Source of the DNA: CAVRUD01 sp963849635
Lineage (GTDB): Bacteria; Chloroflexota; Chloroflexia; Thermomicrobiales; UBA6265
NCBI GenBank assembly: GCA_963849635.1
Contig: CAWKIA010000038.1
Span: forward strand, 62,001 to 126,000
Length of the DNA stretch: 64,000 nucleotides
Direction: 5' to 3'
The notes under the pieces were generated by a model, which was given only the letters and a program-made list of their open reading frames with translations, was not told the DNA's origin and did not search any database. Positions 9,363 to 18,785 of the stretch are shown here, piece after piece. The translations under genes were made by a program, and so were the position numbers. The first letter of the stretch is position 1. Each line of letters begins with the position of its first letter.

Positions 9363-10187
9363 ATGGACACTACCCGCTTCGAGACGATCTCCAAGCTCTT
9401 CGCCGGTCGTCGTACGCGGCGGCAGGCCCTGGCCCAGGTAGGTGCCAGCCTCGCCGCCGCCGTCGGGGGACCTGGACTGGCTCGCCAGGCTGTGGCGCAG
9501 GATGCTGCTGCTACTCCAGCGACCACATCCGCCGAGGACGAAGCGCCAATGTTCCTCTTCCTCCAGGCCTTCCAGTCGGGCAGCGTCGTACCGAAGGAAG
9601 GGGCCGAAGGGCGATATGTCCTGACGCTGGAGCAGGGGCTGGGACAGACGGTGTACTTCTCGGATCGACCGGACCGGATCGTCGGCGCTGCCCCGACGCC
9701 CAAGTTCCTGGAGGGGCTGGGCTTCCCCGACGACAACCCGCCCAACGCGGCGCTGGTGGTTGAAACGGAGGCGGGGCAAACCGAGGTCGCCGTCCTCGAG
9801 CTCTTCGCCCCGGCCTACGACGAGGCGACGCACACCGCGACCTACGAGGTGGCGGTGCTGGCGGAGTGGGAGCGGCAGGGGGAAACCGGCGGCGCGGTCT
9901 TTTCGGAGACGACCCAGAGCCTGGCCGAGCAGTTCCCTCGATTCGAGGCCGCTCACCTCTTCATCGACGACTGCCCCGACGCCGCTCCGCTCCAGTGCTA
10001 CAAGGAGTGCGGCTCCGATCCGGTCGCCAACCTGGGTACCCGGGGCATGTGCTGGTCGTGGGCCGACTGGACGTGCCACCCGTGCGTTGGGGACTGGCAA
10101 GGCACCGCCTTTGAGTGCGGTTTCAACTTCGCGAGCTGCATCAGCGGGTGCTTTACCGACCACTGGGGGGTTTGCGGCACGCTGTAG
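9363..10187 (+). CDS. SDRP-family Tat-exported Cys-tail protein, copy 5
   Basis: This is an intact 274-residue frame from MDTTRFETISKLFAGRR, with a GGAG-type ribosome site close upstream. The signal TRRQALAQVGASLAAAVGG ends at VAQDAAATP. The core carries VYFSDRPDR and DDNPPNAALVVE. The tail after HLFIDDC has ten cysteines, with CWSWADWTCHPC nearly the same as in copy 2. It is the intact sister of copy 3, and it lies 125 bp after copy 4 without an obvious promoter of its own. Confidence 0.88.
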   Translation: MDTTRFETISKLFAGRRTRRQALAQVGASLAAAVGGPGLARQAVAQDAAATPATTSAEDEAPMFLFLQAFQSGSVVPKEGAEGRYVLTLEQGLGQTVYFSDRPDRIVGAAPTPKFLEGLGFPDDNPPNAALVVETEAGQTEVAVLELFAPAYDEATHTATYEVAVLAEWERQGETGGAVFSETTQSLAEQFPRFEAAHLFIDDCPDAAPLQCYKECGSDPVANLGTRGMCWSWADWTCHPCVGDWQGTAFECGFNFASCISGCFTDHWGVCGTL

Positions 10188-10268
10188 GCGCTCGGGCGAG
10201 CTTCGCGCAAAGCGGGCTGGTCAGTACGTCCACAGCACAGCATAGGTACGTACCGAACTCGACAATAT

Positions 10269-10335
10269 TGGGTACACAACCGCCAAAAGTTGGGTACACC
10301 CCCGTCTAGTAATCCCAGTCCGTCATCCCTATGCT
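10269..10335 (+). promoter_or_regulatory. Promoter with two TGGGTAC sites at 22 bp
   Basis: TGGGTAC lies at 10269-10275 and 10291-10297. Nine bases later comes TAGTAA (10307-10312), a 17-bp spacer and TATGCT (10330-10335), followed by the GAATCTCGTTC start region shared with the 5.1-kb promoter. A degenerate third site, TACGTAC, falls at the expected position 10247-10253. The leader to the ATG at 10508 is about 165 bases and shows nothing else. Confidence 0.75.
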
Positions 10336-10507
10336 GAATCTCGTTCAACTAGCCCCACGCGAGCGAATGGAGTCGCCGACCGATACCGATCGGTCGGACC
10401 CGGCGTCTCTCTACCCGCGCGTGACGGGGCAATCCAGGGCAAGACGTCGTGACCGTAGCTCGCCAGCGCAGGACGCCAAGCTCGCACCACCGGTAGGAGA
10501 ATTTTTC

Positions 10508-11371
10508 ATGGATGCCAAGCGTTTCGACTCCGTCGCCAAGCTCTTCGCCGGCCGCCGCTCGCGGCGCCAGGTCCTGGCCCAGGCCGGCACCGGCCTGGCC
10601 GCCGGTGCCCTGGCCGCCACCGGCCTCGCCGCGCCAACGAGAGCCCAGGACGCCACCCCGGCCGCAGCGGAGGAGGGAGAGAAGGTTATGTACCTCTTCC
10701 TCCAGGCCTTCCAGTCGGGCAGCGTCGCCCCCAAGGAGGGGGCCGAGGGCCGCTACACCCTGACCCTGGAGCAGGGGCTGGGCCAGACCATCTACTTCTC
10801 CGACCGTCCCGAGCGCGTCGTCGGGGCCTCCCCCACCCCCCAGTTCCTGGAGGGGCTCGGCTTCCCCGACGACAACCCGCCCAACGCCGCCCTGGTGGTC
10901 GAGACCGCGGATGGGCAGACCGAGATCGCGGTGGTCGAGCTCTTCAGCCCGGCCTACGACGAGGCGACCCGGACGGCCACCTACGAGGTGGCCGTGCTGG
11001 AGGAGTGGGAGGCGTCGTTGGAGATGGGCTTCCACCAGACGCCGGCCGACCTGGCGGCGTTCGGGGACCGCTTCGGCGCCGCCCACCTCTTCATCGACGA
11101 CTGCGCCGACGAGGAGATCGCCTGCTACCTCAATGAGGGCGTGAGCGGGAGCGGGTCCACGGAGTATGTCGGCTCATTGGGGGTCCAGGGCTTCTGCTAC
11201 AACTATCTCCGCTGCGAGCCCTGTACACCCGGCGGCCACGTCAAGTCCGACGCCTGCATGTCATTCCGCCACTGGCGGGACGCGTGCTCCGCGAGTTTCA
11301 GCCAGTGCGCGGGCGGCAATTGCCGTCCCAACCAGTACGGGAATACGAGCTGGACAAATGGGTGCGCCTAG
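10508..11371 (+). CDS. SDRP-family Tat-exported Cys-tail protein, copy 6
   Basis: This is an intact 287-residue protein with TAGGAG upstream. The signal reads GRRSRRQVLAQAGTGLAAG and ends near TRAQDATP. The core has MYLFLQAFQSGSVAPKEG, IYFSDRPERVVG and DDNPPNAALVVE. Instead of the EWERQG linker of copies 2 and 5 it has EEWEASLEMGFHQTPADLAA, shared only with copy 4. The tail is longer, with ten cysteines and a Gly/Ser-rich insertion. Confidence 0.9.
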   Translation: MDAKRFDSVAKLFAGRRSRRQVLAQAGTGLAAGALAATGLAAPTRAQDATPAAAEEGEKVMYLFLQAFQSGSVAPKEGAEGRYTLTLEQGLGQTIYFSDRPERVVGASPTPQFLEGLGFPDDNPPNAALVVETADGQTEIAVVELFSPAYDEATRTATYEVAVLEEWEASLEMGFHQTPADLAAFGDRFGAAHLFIDDCADEEIACYLNEGVSGSGSTEYVGSLGVQGFCYNYLRCEPCTPGGHVKSDACMSFRHWRDACSASFSQCAGGNCRPNQYGNTSWTNGCA

Positions 11372-11477
11372 TCCGGGTCGCGCGAAGCGCCGCGGCGGGC
11401 GCCCCACGCGGCGCGAGGCCAACCTGAGCGGCGGACAGCGGCAACAGGCCGAGGATGTCCGTACCAATCACGCATGA

Positions 11478-11514
11478 ATTCAGTAGTTGGACGGGTACCG
11501 GGCAGACGATGACA
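11478..11514 (+). promoter_or_regulatory. Shared upstream word with CGGGTAC, possible promoter
   Basis: ATTCAGTAGTTGGACGG (11478-11494) recurs exactly on the minus strand at 39741-39757, upstream of the distant SDRP gene, and its first ten bases recur at 3080. It runs into CGGGTAC (11492-11498) and, 10 bases later, a -35-like ATGACA (11509-11514). No good -10 is visible at 17 bp, so the promoter call is weak; the shared word itself is certain. Confidence 0.45.
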
Positions 11515-11586
11515 TCCGTAGTCTCGATTCGTGTCCGGTGGTGGTCACCGGCTCGCCGCACATCACCCATCGGAGAGTGAATCGTG

Positions 11587-12144
11587 ATGTCCTGGAAGAC
11601 CGAGATCGACCGCCTGGCAAGCAACGAAGCGTCGCCGATACGCCGCACGTGGGTGCCCATCGTCGCCGTCGCCGTCCTCTTGCTCGCCGCCGTCCCGGCT
11701 GTCCGCTCCTTCGCCGCCGCCCAGGACGACTCTCCGGCCGACCATCCGGCCGTTGGCACCTGGCGGTGGGAGAACGACCGCCTCCACCCGGGTGACCCCT
11801 CCTACGCGGTTATCCAGGCCAACGGCACCTACGTCGAGTACTACCCGGGGCATGGGGTCGGCATAGGAGCGTGGGAGGCGACGAGCGACCGTTCCATCAG
11901 CCTCACCATCGTCTTCCAGGACCTCGACCCATCCCCCACGGCGGTCACGCCCGGAATCCTGACCTACAGGCTGGCCATCCAGGTTGAGGACGGCGACAAC
12001 GCGCTGAGCGCGACCGGCCCGTACTACAAGCAGGCGCCCGACGGCTCGCTCATGGAGGAACTGGCCTTCGACGGGGCGGCGACCCGGATCGAGGTGGCGG
12101 AGACGGGGCCGCTGCCGCTAGGTACGCCCGCGGCGACGTCGTAG
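11587..12144 (+). CDS. Exported lipocalin-like protein of unknown role
   Basis: This encodes 185 residues, with GGAGAG upstream; the GTG at 11584 is an alternative start. A single hydrophobic segment near residues 23-40 (VPIVAVAVLLLAAVPAV) is an export signal or membrane anchor. The rest has GTWRWEND, an IQANGTYVEYYPG stretch and GAWEATSDRSISLTI, like the beta-strands of small lipocalin-type domains. There is no SDRP core and no cysteine cluster. It sits between two SDRP copies and may be co-transcribed with the following one, 31 bp downstream. Confidence 0.65.
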   Translation: MSWKTEIDRLASNEASPIRRTWVPIVAVAVLLLAAVPAVRSFAAAQDDSPADHPAVGTWRWENDRLHPGDPSYAVIQANGTYVEYYPGHGVGIGAWEATSDRSISLTIVFQDLDPSPTAVTPGILTYRLAIQVEDGDNALSATGPYYKQAPDGSLMEELAFDGAATRIEVAETGPLPLGTPAATS

Positions 12145-12175
12145 CGCCGCGCCGCGGCTATCAGGAAGGATCGTC

Positions 12176-12994
12176 ATGGACGCCACTCGCATCGATTCCA
12201 TCGCCAGGTTTCTCGCCGAGCGCCGCTCGCAGCGAGCGCTGGCCCGGGCTGGGGCCGGCCTCGCCGCCGGCCTGGCTGCGGGCGGCGTGACCGAATCGAC
12301 CCGGGCGCTGGGCTTCACGCCAGCGGCGGCAGCCGATGAGGACGGTCCGACGCTGCTCTTTCTCCAGGCCTTCCAGGCGGGAAGCATCTCCGCCAGCGAC
12401 GTTGAGGGGCGCTATACCCTGACGTTGCAGCAGGGACTCGGCCACACGGTCTACTTCTCCGATCGGCCCGACCGCGTCGTCGGCGCGACTCCGACGCCGC
12501 GGTTTCTGGCCGAGCTGGGCTTCCCCGACGACAACCCGCCGAACGCGGCCCTGGTGGTCGAGACGGACGACGGGCGAACCGAGGTGGTCGTGGTGGAGTT
12601 GTTCGCCCCGGCCTACGACCAGGCAAGCCACACCGCGATCTACCAGGCGGCGGTATTGGGGGAGTGGGAGCGCGCCACGGATGGCACCGTCTCCGAGACG
12701 ACGGTCGATCCCGCCGAGGCCCTCACCAGCTTCGGCGCCGCCCACCTCTTCATCGACAGTCTCCGCGGCTCGGGAACGCCCAGTTGCGATCTATCGCGCG
12801 TCTATTGCTATAACAGCTGTACCTCTCCGCCATACGGAGATCTCGGCACCGGACATCTGTGCTGGTCGGATGCAGACCAGGCATGCCAGCCGTGCGACCC
12901 GGTAGACCTCGACGCCTATTGCGCCGCCAAGTTCTCGGACCATTGCGCCGGGAACTGTTTCGCCAGCACTAGCTTCGGGGCCGTGTGCGGTTGA
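12176..12994 (+). CDS. SDRP-family Tat-exported Cys-tail protein, copy 7
   Basis: This encodes 272 residues, with AGGAAGGA upstream. The signal is MDATRIDSIARFLAERRSQRALARAG, in which the second arginine pair is weakened to RRSQR. The core has HTVYFSDRPDRVVG and DDNPPNAALVVE. The usual FIDDC is replaced by FIDSLRGSGTPSC, which moves the first cysteine, yet the tail still has ten. It follows the lipocalin-like gene by 31 bp and precedes copy 8 by 22 bp, so the three may form one operon. Confidence 0.88.
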   Translation: MDATRIDSIARFLAERRSQRALARAGAGLAAGLAAGGVTESTRALGFTPAAAADEDGPTLLFLQAFQAGSISASDVEGRYTLTLQQGLGHTVYFSDRPDRVVGATPTPRFLAELGFPDDNPPNAALVVETDDGRTEVVVVELFAPAYDQASHTAIYQAAVLGEWERATDGTVSETTVDPAEALTSFGAAHLFIDSLRGSGTPSCDLSRVYCYNSCTSPPYGDLGTGHLCWSDADQACQPCDPVDLDAYCAAKFSDHCAGNCFASTSFGAVCG

Positions 12995-13016
12995 CCGCCC
13001 GAGCGAAAGGACATCC

Positions 13017-13876
13017 ATGAACGCCACCCGACTCGACATGATCTCCAAGCTCTTCGCCACTCGCCGTTCGCGGCGACAGGCCCTGGCTCAGGCTGGGGCC
13101 GGCCTCGCCGCGGCCGTCGGGGCGGCCGGGCTGGCTCACCGGGCCGCAACCGCCGCGCAGGACGAGGCCGCCACTCCCTCCGCGGCGGCCTCTGCCGAGA
13201 ACGAGGGGCCAGTCTTCCTCTTCCTCCAGGCGTTCCAGGCGGGCAGCGTCGCGGCCAAGGAGGGCAGCGAAGGACGCTACACCCTGACCCTGGAGCAGGG
13301 GCTGGGCCACACCGTCTACTTCTCCGACCGCCCGGACCGGATCGTCGGGGCCACGCCCACGCCGCAGTTCCTGCAGGGCCTCGGCTTCCCGGACGACAAC
13401 CCGCCGAACGCGGCCCTGGTGGTCGAGACGGACAGAGGGGCAGACCGAGCTCGCCGTGGTGGAGCTGTTCGCCCCGACCTACGACGAGGCGACGCGGACA
13501 GCGACCTACGAAGTGGCGGTGCTGGCGGAGTGGGAGCGGACGGAGCGAGGGGACCTTCTCCGAGACGGCTGCCGACCTGTCGGCCTTCGGCTCCTCGTTC
13601 GGCGCCTCGCACCTCTTCATCGACGACTGCCCGAACGGCGGGGTCACCTGCTACGCGGGGGATCCGTCGACGGAGATCGTTAGTCGCGGATCACTCTCCG
13701 GTATCGGGTTTTGCTGGCACTGGGACCTCGCGTGCTGCAAACCGTGCGACCCGAATTGGTACAACACCTGGGCACTGGAGTGTGACCGGGTGTACGGCTG
13801 CGACCAGAAGTACGCCCTCGGGCCAGGGTACTGCTGGGCCTCCATGGAGACCCCGGCATTCGGCTGCGCGGAATAG
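13017..13876 (+). pseudogene. SDRP-family copy 8, two frameshifts
   Basis: The frame starts at MNATRLDMISKLFATRRSRRQ after GAAAGGA. The first part is clean to NAALVVETD. The frame then changes near 13432, where one extra base lies before the GQTE position, and again near 13550 before TFSETAADLSAFG. The third part runs HLFIDDCPN, then LACCKPCDPNWYN, and ends FGCAE at 13876. The repaired tail has ten cysteines. Both changes are in the +1 sense, like those of copies 3 and 4. Confidence 0.8.
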
Positions 13877-13982
13877 CGTCCACCCGACCCGCACTCGACC
13901 CCTCACGGAGCACCGATTCAGTTCGATGCTGGCGGGATTGCCCGCTGGTTCAGCCCCCTTGTCCCAGAAAGGACCGACTCCG

Positions 13983-14207
13983 ATGATGATCAAGCCGTTG
14001 CCACGCACGACTGTCCGCGCTCGTGACCTGACTGTTGACGCCTGGCACGCCCACGTCGCCGCGCGTCAACCTTCCCGGCTTATCGTCGTCAGCCCGGACC
14101 GAACGGCAATTGCGGCCGCCGGATCGAGCCGGCGCATCTCTCTGGCGCCGATCTCCATTCAGAGCTGGCTCGCTCACCTTTCTGGTCAAGACCGTCGTTC
14201 TGCCTAA
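13983..14207 (+). CDS. Possible small protein between SDRP copies
   Basis: This is a 74-codon frame starting MMIKPLPRTTVRARDLTVDAW, with AAAGGA about 11 bases upstream. The product is basic and has no signal, cysteine or recognisable domain; the middle reads RLIVVSPDRTAIAAAGSS. Codon use is ordinary for the region. It fills most of the gap between copy 8 and copy 9. It could be a non-coding leader instead. Confidence 0.35.
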   Translation: MMIKPLPRTTVRARDLTVDAWHAHVAARQPSRLIVVSPDRTAIAAAGSSRRISLAPISIQSWLAHLSGQDRRSA

Positions 14208-14272
14208 GGACCTTGTGCGCACCGGGTCGGTGATTGATGACCCCGACTTCGGCGTTCTACCTGGGAGCTGTC

Positions 14273-15136
14273 ATGGACGCCACTCGCTTTGACTCGCTTG
14301 CCAAGCTCCTCGCTGGCCGCTTCTCGCGGCGGCGCGCCCTCTCCGGCGGCGGGGCGGGCCTCGCCGCCGGCGTGCTCGCCGGTGGCCAGTTCACTCCGGC
14401 CCAGGCCCAGGACGCCACCCCCGATGCCGAGCGGGACGGCCCGACGATGCTCTACATCCAGTCGTTCCAGGCCGGCAGCGTCGTCCCGAAGGATGGGGCA
14501 GAGGGCCGCTACACCCTGACCCTAGAGCAAGGGCTGGGGCACACCGTCTTTTTCTCGGATCGTCCCGACCGCATCTTCGGCTCGATGCCGACACCGCGGT
14601 TTCTGGCGGAGCTCGGCTTCCCCGACGACAACCCGCCCAATGCCGCCCTGGTGGTCGAAGCGGCCGAGGGGCAAACCGAGGTCGCGGTCGTTGAACTCTT
14701 CGATCCGACGTATGACGAGGCGAGCCGGACGGCGACCTACGAGGTGGCGGTCCTGGCCGAGTGGGAGCGGGAAGGGAGCCAAGCCGGCGAGGCAGGATTC
14801 TCGGAGACGACCGCCGATCTGGCCACCCTCCTGCCCACCTTTGGCGCGGCCCACCTGTTCATCGACGATTACGTCTCCGCCCTAGCGGCCGGAGTGTGCT
14901 ACAGCGCAGGCTGCGGCGCATGCAACGCCTGCGCAAGCACGACCGATGGGCTCGTCTGCTACGAGACCGGCGGCATTTCCTGCCATCCCGACTTCACCTG
15001 CGACACGCTCGACGATTGCCTGGCGCACAACATGGGGTTCACCCATTGCTTCACCAGCGACTCGCAGTTCTACAACAACTGTGTCCCGACCGGCGAAGGG
15101 CGGTGCGGGGTCGTCGATAGCACCTGCACGCCGTAG
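14273..15136 (+). CDS. SDRP-family Tat-exported Cys-tail protein, copy 9
   Basis: This is an intact 287-residue protein with GGGAG upstream. The signal MDATRFDSLAKLLAGRFSRRRALSGGG ends near AQAQDATP. The core has HTVFFSDRPDRIFG and DDNPPNAALVVE, then DLATLLPTFGAAHLFIDDY. The first tail cysteine is replaced by tyrosine here and in copy 10, which groups these two. The tail is the most Cys-rich of the set, with twelve, including CYSAGCGACNAC. Confidence 0.88.
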   Translation: MDATRFDSLAKLLAGRFSRRRALSGGGAGLAAGVLAGGQFTPAQAQDATPDAERDGPTMLYIQSFQAGSVVPKDGAEGRYTLTLEQGLGHTVFFSDRPDRIFGSMPTPRFLAELGFPDDNPPNAALVVEAAEGQTEVAVVELFDPTYDEASRTATYEVAVLAEWEREGSQAGEAGFSETTADLATLLPTFGAAHLFIDDYVSALAAGVCYSAGCGACNACASTTDGLVCYETGGISCHPDFTCDTLDDCLAHNMGFTHCFTSDSQFYNNCVPTGEGRCGVVDSTCTP

Positions 15137-15206
15137 AGCGGTTCTCGCGCCAGATCACCGCCGCAACCACCAGCTGCCGACCAAGACGGGTCTCCAGGGA
15201 GACACC

Positions 15207-16058
15207 ATGCAAGCCAATCGCTTTGACACGATGACCAAGCTGTTTGCCGGCCGCCTGTCGCGGCGGCGAGCCATGGCAGGCGGCGGGGCAGGGCTCGCCG
15301 CCGGAGCGCTCGCCACAGCCGGTCTTGTTTTGCCAGCCCGGGCTCAGACGTCCACCCCCGCCGCGTTGGCGGCCGATGGTGAAGGGCCAACCATGCTCTT
15401 CGTCCAGTCGTTCCAGGCCGGCAGCGTGGTCCCGAGCGGCACCGTGGGCCGCTACACCCTGACCCTGGAGCAGGGCCTGGGCCACACGATCTACTTTTCG
15501 GACCGGCCCGATCGTATCGTCGGCTCGATGCCGACGCCGCAGTTCCTGTCCGAGCTCGGTTTCTCCGAAGGCAACCCGCCCAACGCGGCGCTGGTGGTCG
15601 AGACGGACGAGGGGCAGACCGAGCTAGTGGTCCTGGAACTGTTCGATCCGGGCTACGACGAGCCGACGCGGACGGCAACCTACGAGGTGGCGGTGCTGGC
15701 CGAATGGGAACGGCGAGGAGGGGACAGATTCGCCGAAACGGACACCGACCTGGCTCAACTCCTGCCCACCTTCGGCGCCGCCCACCTCTTCATCGACGAC
15801 TACGACCTCTACGGCGACCGCGTCAACTTTTGTCCGCAAAATACGATGATGACATGCTGGGTCAACGGACAAAAGGCCGGCGACCTTGACTGGTTTGGCG
15901 TCTGCGAGGCCCGCAACGGCACGTGCCAACCGACGGTGCTGGGTCAGAGGTCGTTCGAGGTCAACCAGTCACGGTGGAACTTCGAGTGCAATGCCACGTT
16001 CCCCGACACCTGCGGCGGCCATTGTGTCGCCCAGAACACCTGCACGTACAATCTCTAG
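15207..16058 (+). CDS. SDRP-family Tat-exported Cys-tail protein, copy 10
   Basis: This encodes 283 residues, with GGGAG upstream of MQANRFDTMTKLFAGRLSRRR. The signal ends at ARAQTSTP. The core has HTIYFSDRPDRIVG; the following motif is changed to SEGNPPNAALVVE. FIDDY replaces FIDDC as in copy 9. The tail has eight cysteines and ends CGGHCVAQNTC. It is the last copy of the tandem cluster, and the polysaccharide deacetylase starts 39 bp later. Confidence 0.88.
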   Translation: MQANRFDTMTKLFAGRLSRRRAMAGGGAGLAAGALATAGLVLPARAQTSTPAALAADGEGPTMLFVQSFQAGSVVPSGTVGRYTLTLEQGLGHTIYFSDRPDRIVGSMPTPQFLSELGFSEGNPPNAALVVETDEGQTELVVLELFDPGYDEPTRTATYEVAVLAEWERRGGDRFAETDTDLAQLLPTFGAAHLFIDDYDLYGDRVNFCPQNTMMTCWVNGQKAGDLDWFGVCEARNGTCQPTVLGQRSFEVNQSRWNFECNATFPDTCGGHCVAQNTCTYNL

Positions 16059-16097
16059 GAGGCGGCACCGGCTGGTACGCGCGGGGAGGACGATGGG

Positions 16098-16968
16098 ATG
16101 ACGGTTGCTGGCACCGGGGAGGCCACGGTCTGCCTCACCTTTGACTTCGACGCGATCTCGCTGTGGATCGGGCCGATGGGGGCAACGTCGCCGAGCATGA
16201 TCTCTCGGGGCGAGTTCGGAGTCGTCGGGGTCGAGCGCATCCTGCGGCTGTTATCCCAGACCGGCATCCCAGCGACGTTTTTCGTGACGGGGCACACGGC
16301 CGAGACCTACCCGAGTTCGGTGCAGGCGATTGTTGCACGCGGGCCACGAGATCGGTCATCACGGCTATCTGCACGAAAACCCGGTCGGCTTGCCTTCGCG
16401 GGAAGCCGAGGCGCGCGTCCTGGAGCGTGGCCTGGAAGCGCTCGACAAGACGGTTGGGGTGCGGCCGGTCGGGTACCGGTCGCCGGCCTGGGACAACAGC
16501 CCGCACACGATCGAGTTGCTGCTGGAGTACGGCTTTCGCTACGAGAGCTCGCTGATGGGGCACGATTTCGTCCCCTACTGGGCCAGAGTAGGAGATCAGA
16601 TTCAGGAGGATGGCCCGTACCTCTTCGGCCGGGAGGTCGATCTGGTCGAGATGCCGGTCAGCTGGATCCTGGACGACTTCCCCCACTTCGAGTATGTGCG
16701 GCTGGCGAACCGGGTGAGCCCGGGCCTCTCGGCGGGGTCGAAAGTCGAGGAGATCTGGCGTGAGGAGTTCGACTTCATGCTGCGCGATGTGCCGGGCGGC
16801 GTCTTCACCCTGACGATGCACCCGCAGGTGATCGGCCGGGGGCACCGGATGCTGATGCTGGAGCGGCTGATCGCCCACATGCGGGCCCAGCCGAGCGTCC
16901 GCTTCACGACCCTCGGGGAGGCCGCCGAGGGGTTCCGCGGGCGGGCCGCGGGGCCGAACGGTGACTGA
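16098..16968 (+). pseudogene. Polysaccharide deacetylase (NodB-type), one frameshift
   Basis: This is a carbohydrate esterase 4 fold that removes acetyl groups from N-acetylated glycans. TFDFDA near residue 14 holds the catalytic and metal-binding aspartates. The expected HxxxH zinc region is GHEIGHHGYLHENP, and YRSPAWDNSPHT is the next motif. The first 80 codons and the rest are in different frames; the change is near 16335 and fits one extra base. The start at 16098 has GGGGAGGA upstream. The repaired length is about 289 residues, without a signal peptide, which resembles the cytosolic PuuE/allantoinase-like subgroup. It overlaps the next gene by 8 bases. Confidence 0.82.
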
Positions 16969-17749
16969 CGCGTCTGGCCATCCGCGGCGGCACACGGGTT
17001 CGGTGGCGATCGTGACCGGCGCAGCGCGAGGATTGGGGCTGGGGATCGCGCGGCGCCTGAGCGCGGACGGGGCGCGGGTGGTCCTCGCCGATGTCGATCC
17101 GGCGGTGACCGACGCCGCCGCCGACATCGGTCACGGGGCGAGCGGAGAGCGCTGTGACGTGGCAGATTCCGCCGCCGTGGATCGGCTCGTGGCGGCGACG
17201 GTCGAGCAGTTTGGCCGCCTCGACCTGATGGTCGCCAACGCCGGGATCGGCGGTGGTGCGCCCGTGGCCGAGATGGCCGACGACGCGTGGCGGCGTATCC
17301 TGGCCGTCAACCTCGACGGCGCGTTCTACTCGTGCCGGGCGGCGGCGCGGGCGATGATCCCGCAGGGTTCCGGGGTGATCCTGACGGTCGGGTCGATCTT
17401 CGGGCGAGATACTCCGGCGGGATCAGCCGCCTACGGCGCCACCAAGGCAGGCGTTGTGGCGCTCACCCACGCACTGGCCCGTGAACTCGGGCCGCACGGG
17501 ATCAGGGTCAATTGCGTCAGCCCGGGGAATATGGCCACGGAGATGCATTGGAACGCGCTCCGGCGCCGCGCCGATGGCGCGGGGATGCCGTTCGATGCGG
17601 CGGTGGAGCAGGTACGGGCGGCGATCCCGCTGGGACGGCACGGCGGCCCCGAAGACATCGCCGGCCTCGTCAGCTTCCTCGCCTCCGCCGACGCGGCCTA
17701 CATCACTGGCCAGACGATCAACGTCGACGGCGGGTACCAACCGCGCTGA
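16961..17749 (+). CDS. Short-chain dehydrogenase/reductase
   Basis: This is a 262-residue NAD(P)-dependent oxidoreductase of the classical SDR type. It has the nucleotide motif TGAARGLGLG near residue 19, DVADSAAVDRL for the adenine-binding Asp, NAGIGGG, then a catalytic Ser in VGSIFG and the YGATK pair, and ends GQTINVDGGYQPR as in 3-oxoacyl reductase-like enzymes. The start is GTG inside the end of the deacetylase, which suggests coupled translation. The substrate is not predictable. A second SDR follows 12 bp later. Confidence 0.88.
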   Translation: MTDASGHPRRHTGSVAIVTGAARGLGLGIARRLSADGARVVLADVDPAVTDAAADIGHGASGERCDVADSAAVDRLVAATVEQFGRLDLMVANAGIGGGAPVAEMADDAWRRILAVNLDGAFYSCRAAARAMIPQGSGVILTVGSIFGRDTPAGSAAYGATKAGVVALTHALARELGPHGIRVNCVSPGNMATEMHWNALRRRADGAGMPFDAAVEQVRAAIPLGRHGGPEDIAGLVSFLASADAAYITGQTINVDGGYQPR

Positions 17750-17761
17750 GGGAGTGGACAT

Positions 17762-18548
17762 GTGACGACGGCGATCGATTTTTCGGGGCAGGTCGTGCTC
17801 GTCACCGGTGGGGCGACGGGCCTGGGACTCGCGATCTCGGAGGCGTTCGGCCGAGCCGGGGCGACCATCGCGCTCAACGACCTTGCGCCGGAGCGGACGG
17901 AGCAGGCGACGGCGGACCTCCGCGCCGCGGGGATCGCCTGCCGCGGCTTCGCGGCGGACGTACGCGACGCGGCCGCGGTGCGGCGCATGGTCGAACAGGT
18001 GACAGACGAACTCGGGGTCCCGGACGTGACGGTCGCCAACGCCGGGATCTACCCGAATACCCCGTTTCTCGATGTGTCGGAAGATGAGTGGGATCGCGTC
18101 ATCGACACGAATCTGAAAGGCGTCTTTCTGACCTGCCAATCCGTGGCTCGCGCCTTGGTGAGGGCAGGGAAAGGCGGGCGGTTTGTCCTGATCTCCTCGG
18201 GCGCGGCGAACACTGCGACTCTGGGGCTGGTCCCACTACTGCGCGTCTAAGGCGGCGGTCGTCATGCTCACCCGGGCAATGGCGCTGGAGCTTGGCGAAC
18301 ATGGCATCCGCGTAAATGCGGTGTTGCCGGGATACATCGACGTCCCGGAGGGCGGAACGCACCTGGACGAAGCCTACAAGCGCGCGGCCCGGGAGGCTAT
18401 CCCGATCGGCCGCCCGGGCGAGCCCGCCGACATCGCCGGGGCGGTGCTGCTGCTCGCGTCGCCGCTGGCGGACTACGTGAACGGCGCGGCCCTGACGGTC
18501 GACGGCGGGAGCGGAGCGGGACGGACCGGCGTGCGGCCGATACGCTAA
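17762..18548 (+). pseudogene. Second short-chain dehydrogenase/reductase, one frameshift
   Basis: Same fold as the gene before it: TGGATGLGLAISEAFG, NAGIYPNTPFLDVSEDEW and a Ser in LISSGAANTAT. The catalytic pair appears as YCASKAAV only in the next frame, so the frame changes near 18221 within a GGGG stretch, as if one base were inserted. It ends LTVDGGSGAG. The repaired length is about 262 residues and all catalytic residues are present. The start is GTG at 17762. It is in one operon with the deacetylase and the first SDR. Confidence 0.82.
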
Positions 18549-18785
18549 TGCCGTCGATGTCCCCCGATACCAACATCCCACGGTGCGATACGGCAGCAAA
18601 ACGGTGCGGATCGGTCCGTGACCATTGGGACGTCTTCCGCATGGGAAAGAGAGCGATCGGACGTAGCGTATGATCGCGGAGTACTCGACCGCGAACTTGA
18701 CCGAGTGGCGTCCTGTGCGCCGAATGACTGGCACCCCGGCACACGTCGCCCACGGCCAACGACATCGCACGTGAGGACGGTGAAA

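Noticed and set aside
7231..13876. Programmed frameshifting or phase variation in the SDRP copies
   Set aside because: The breaks lie at different places in each copy, mostly outside homopolymers, with no slippery heptamer or stem-loop in common.
14035..14292. Second frame overlapping the possible small protein at 13983
   Set aside because: It runs into the start of the next SDRP gene in the wrong frame and has no ribosome site.
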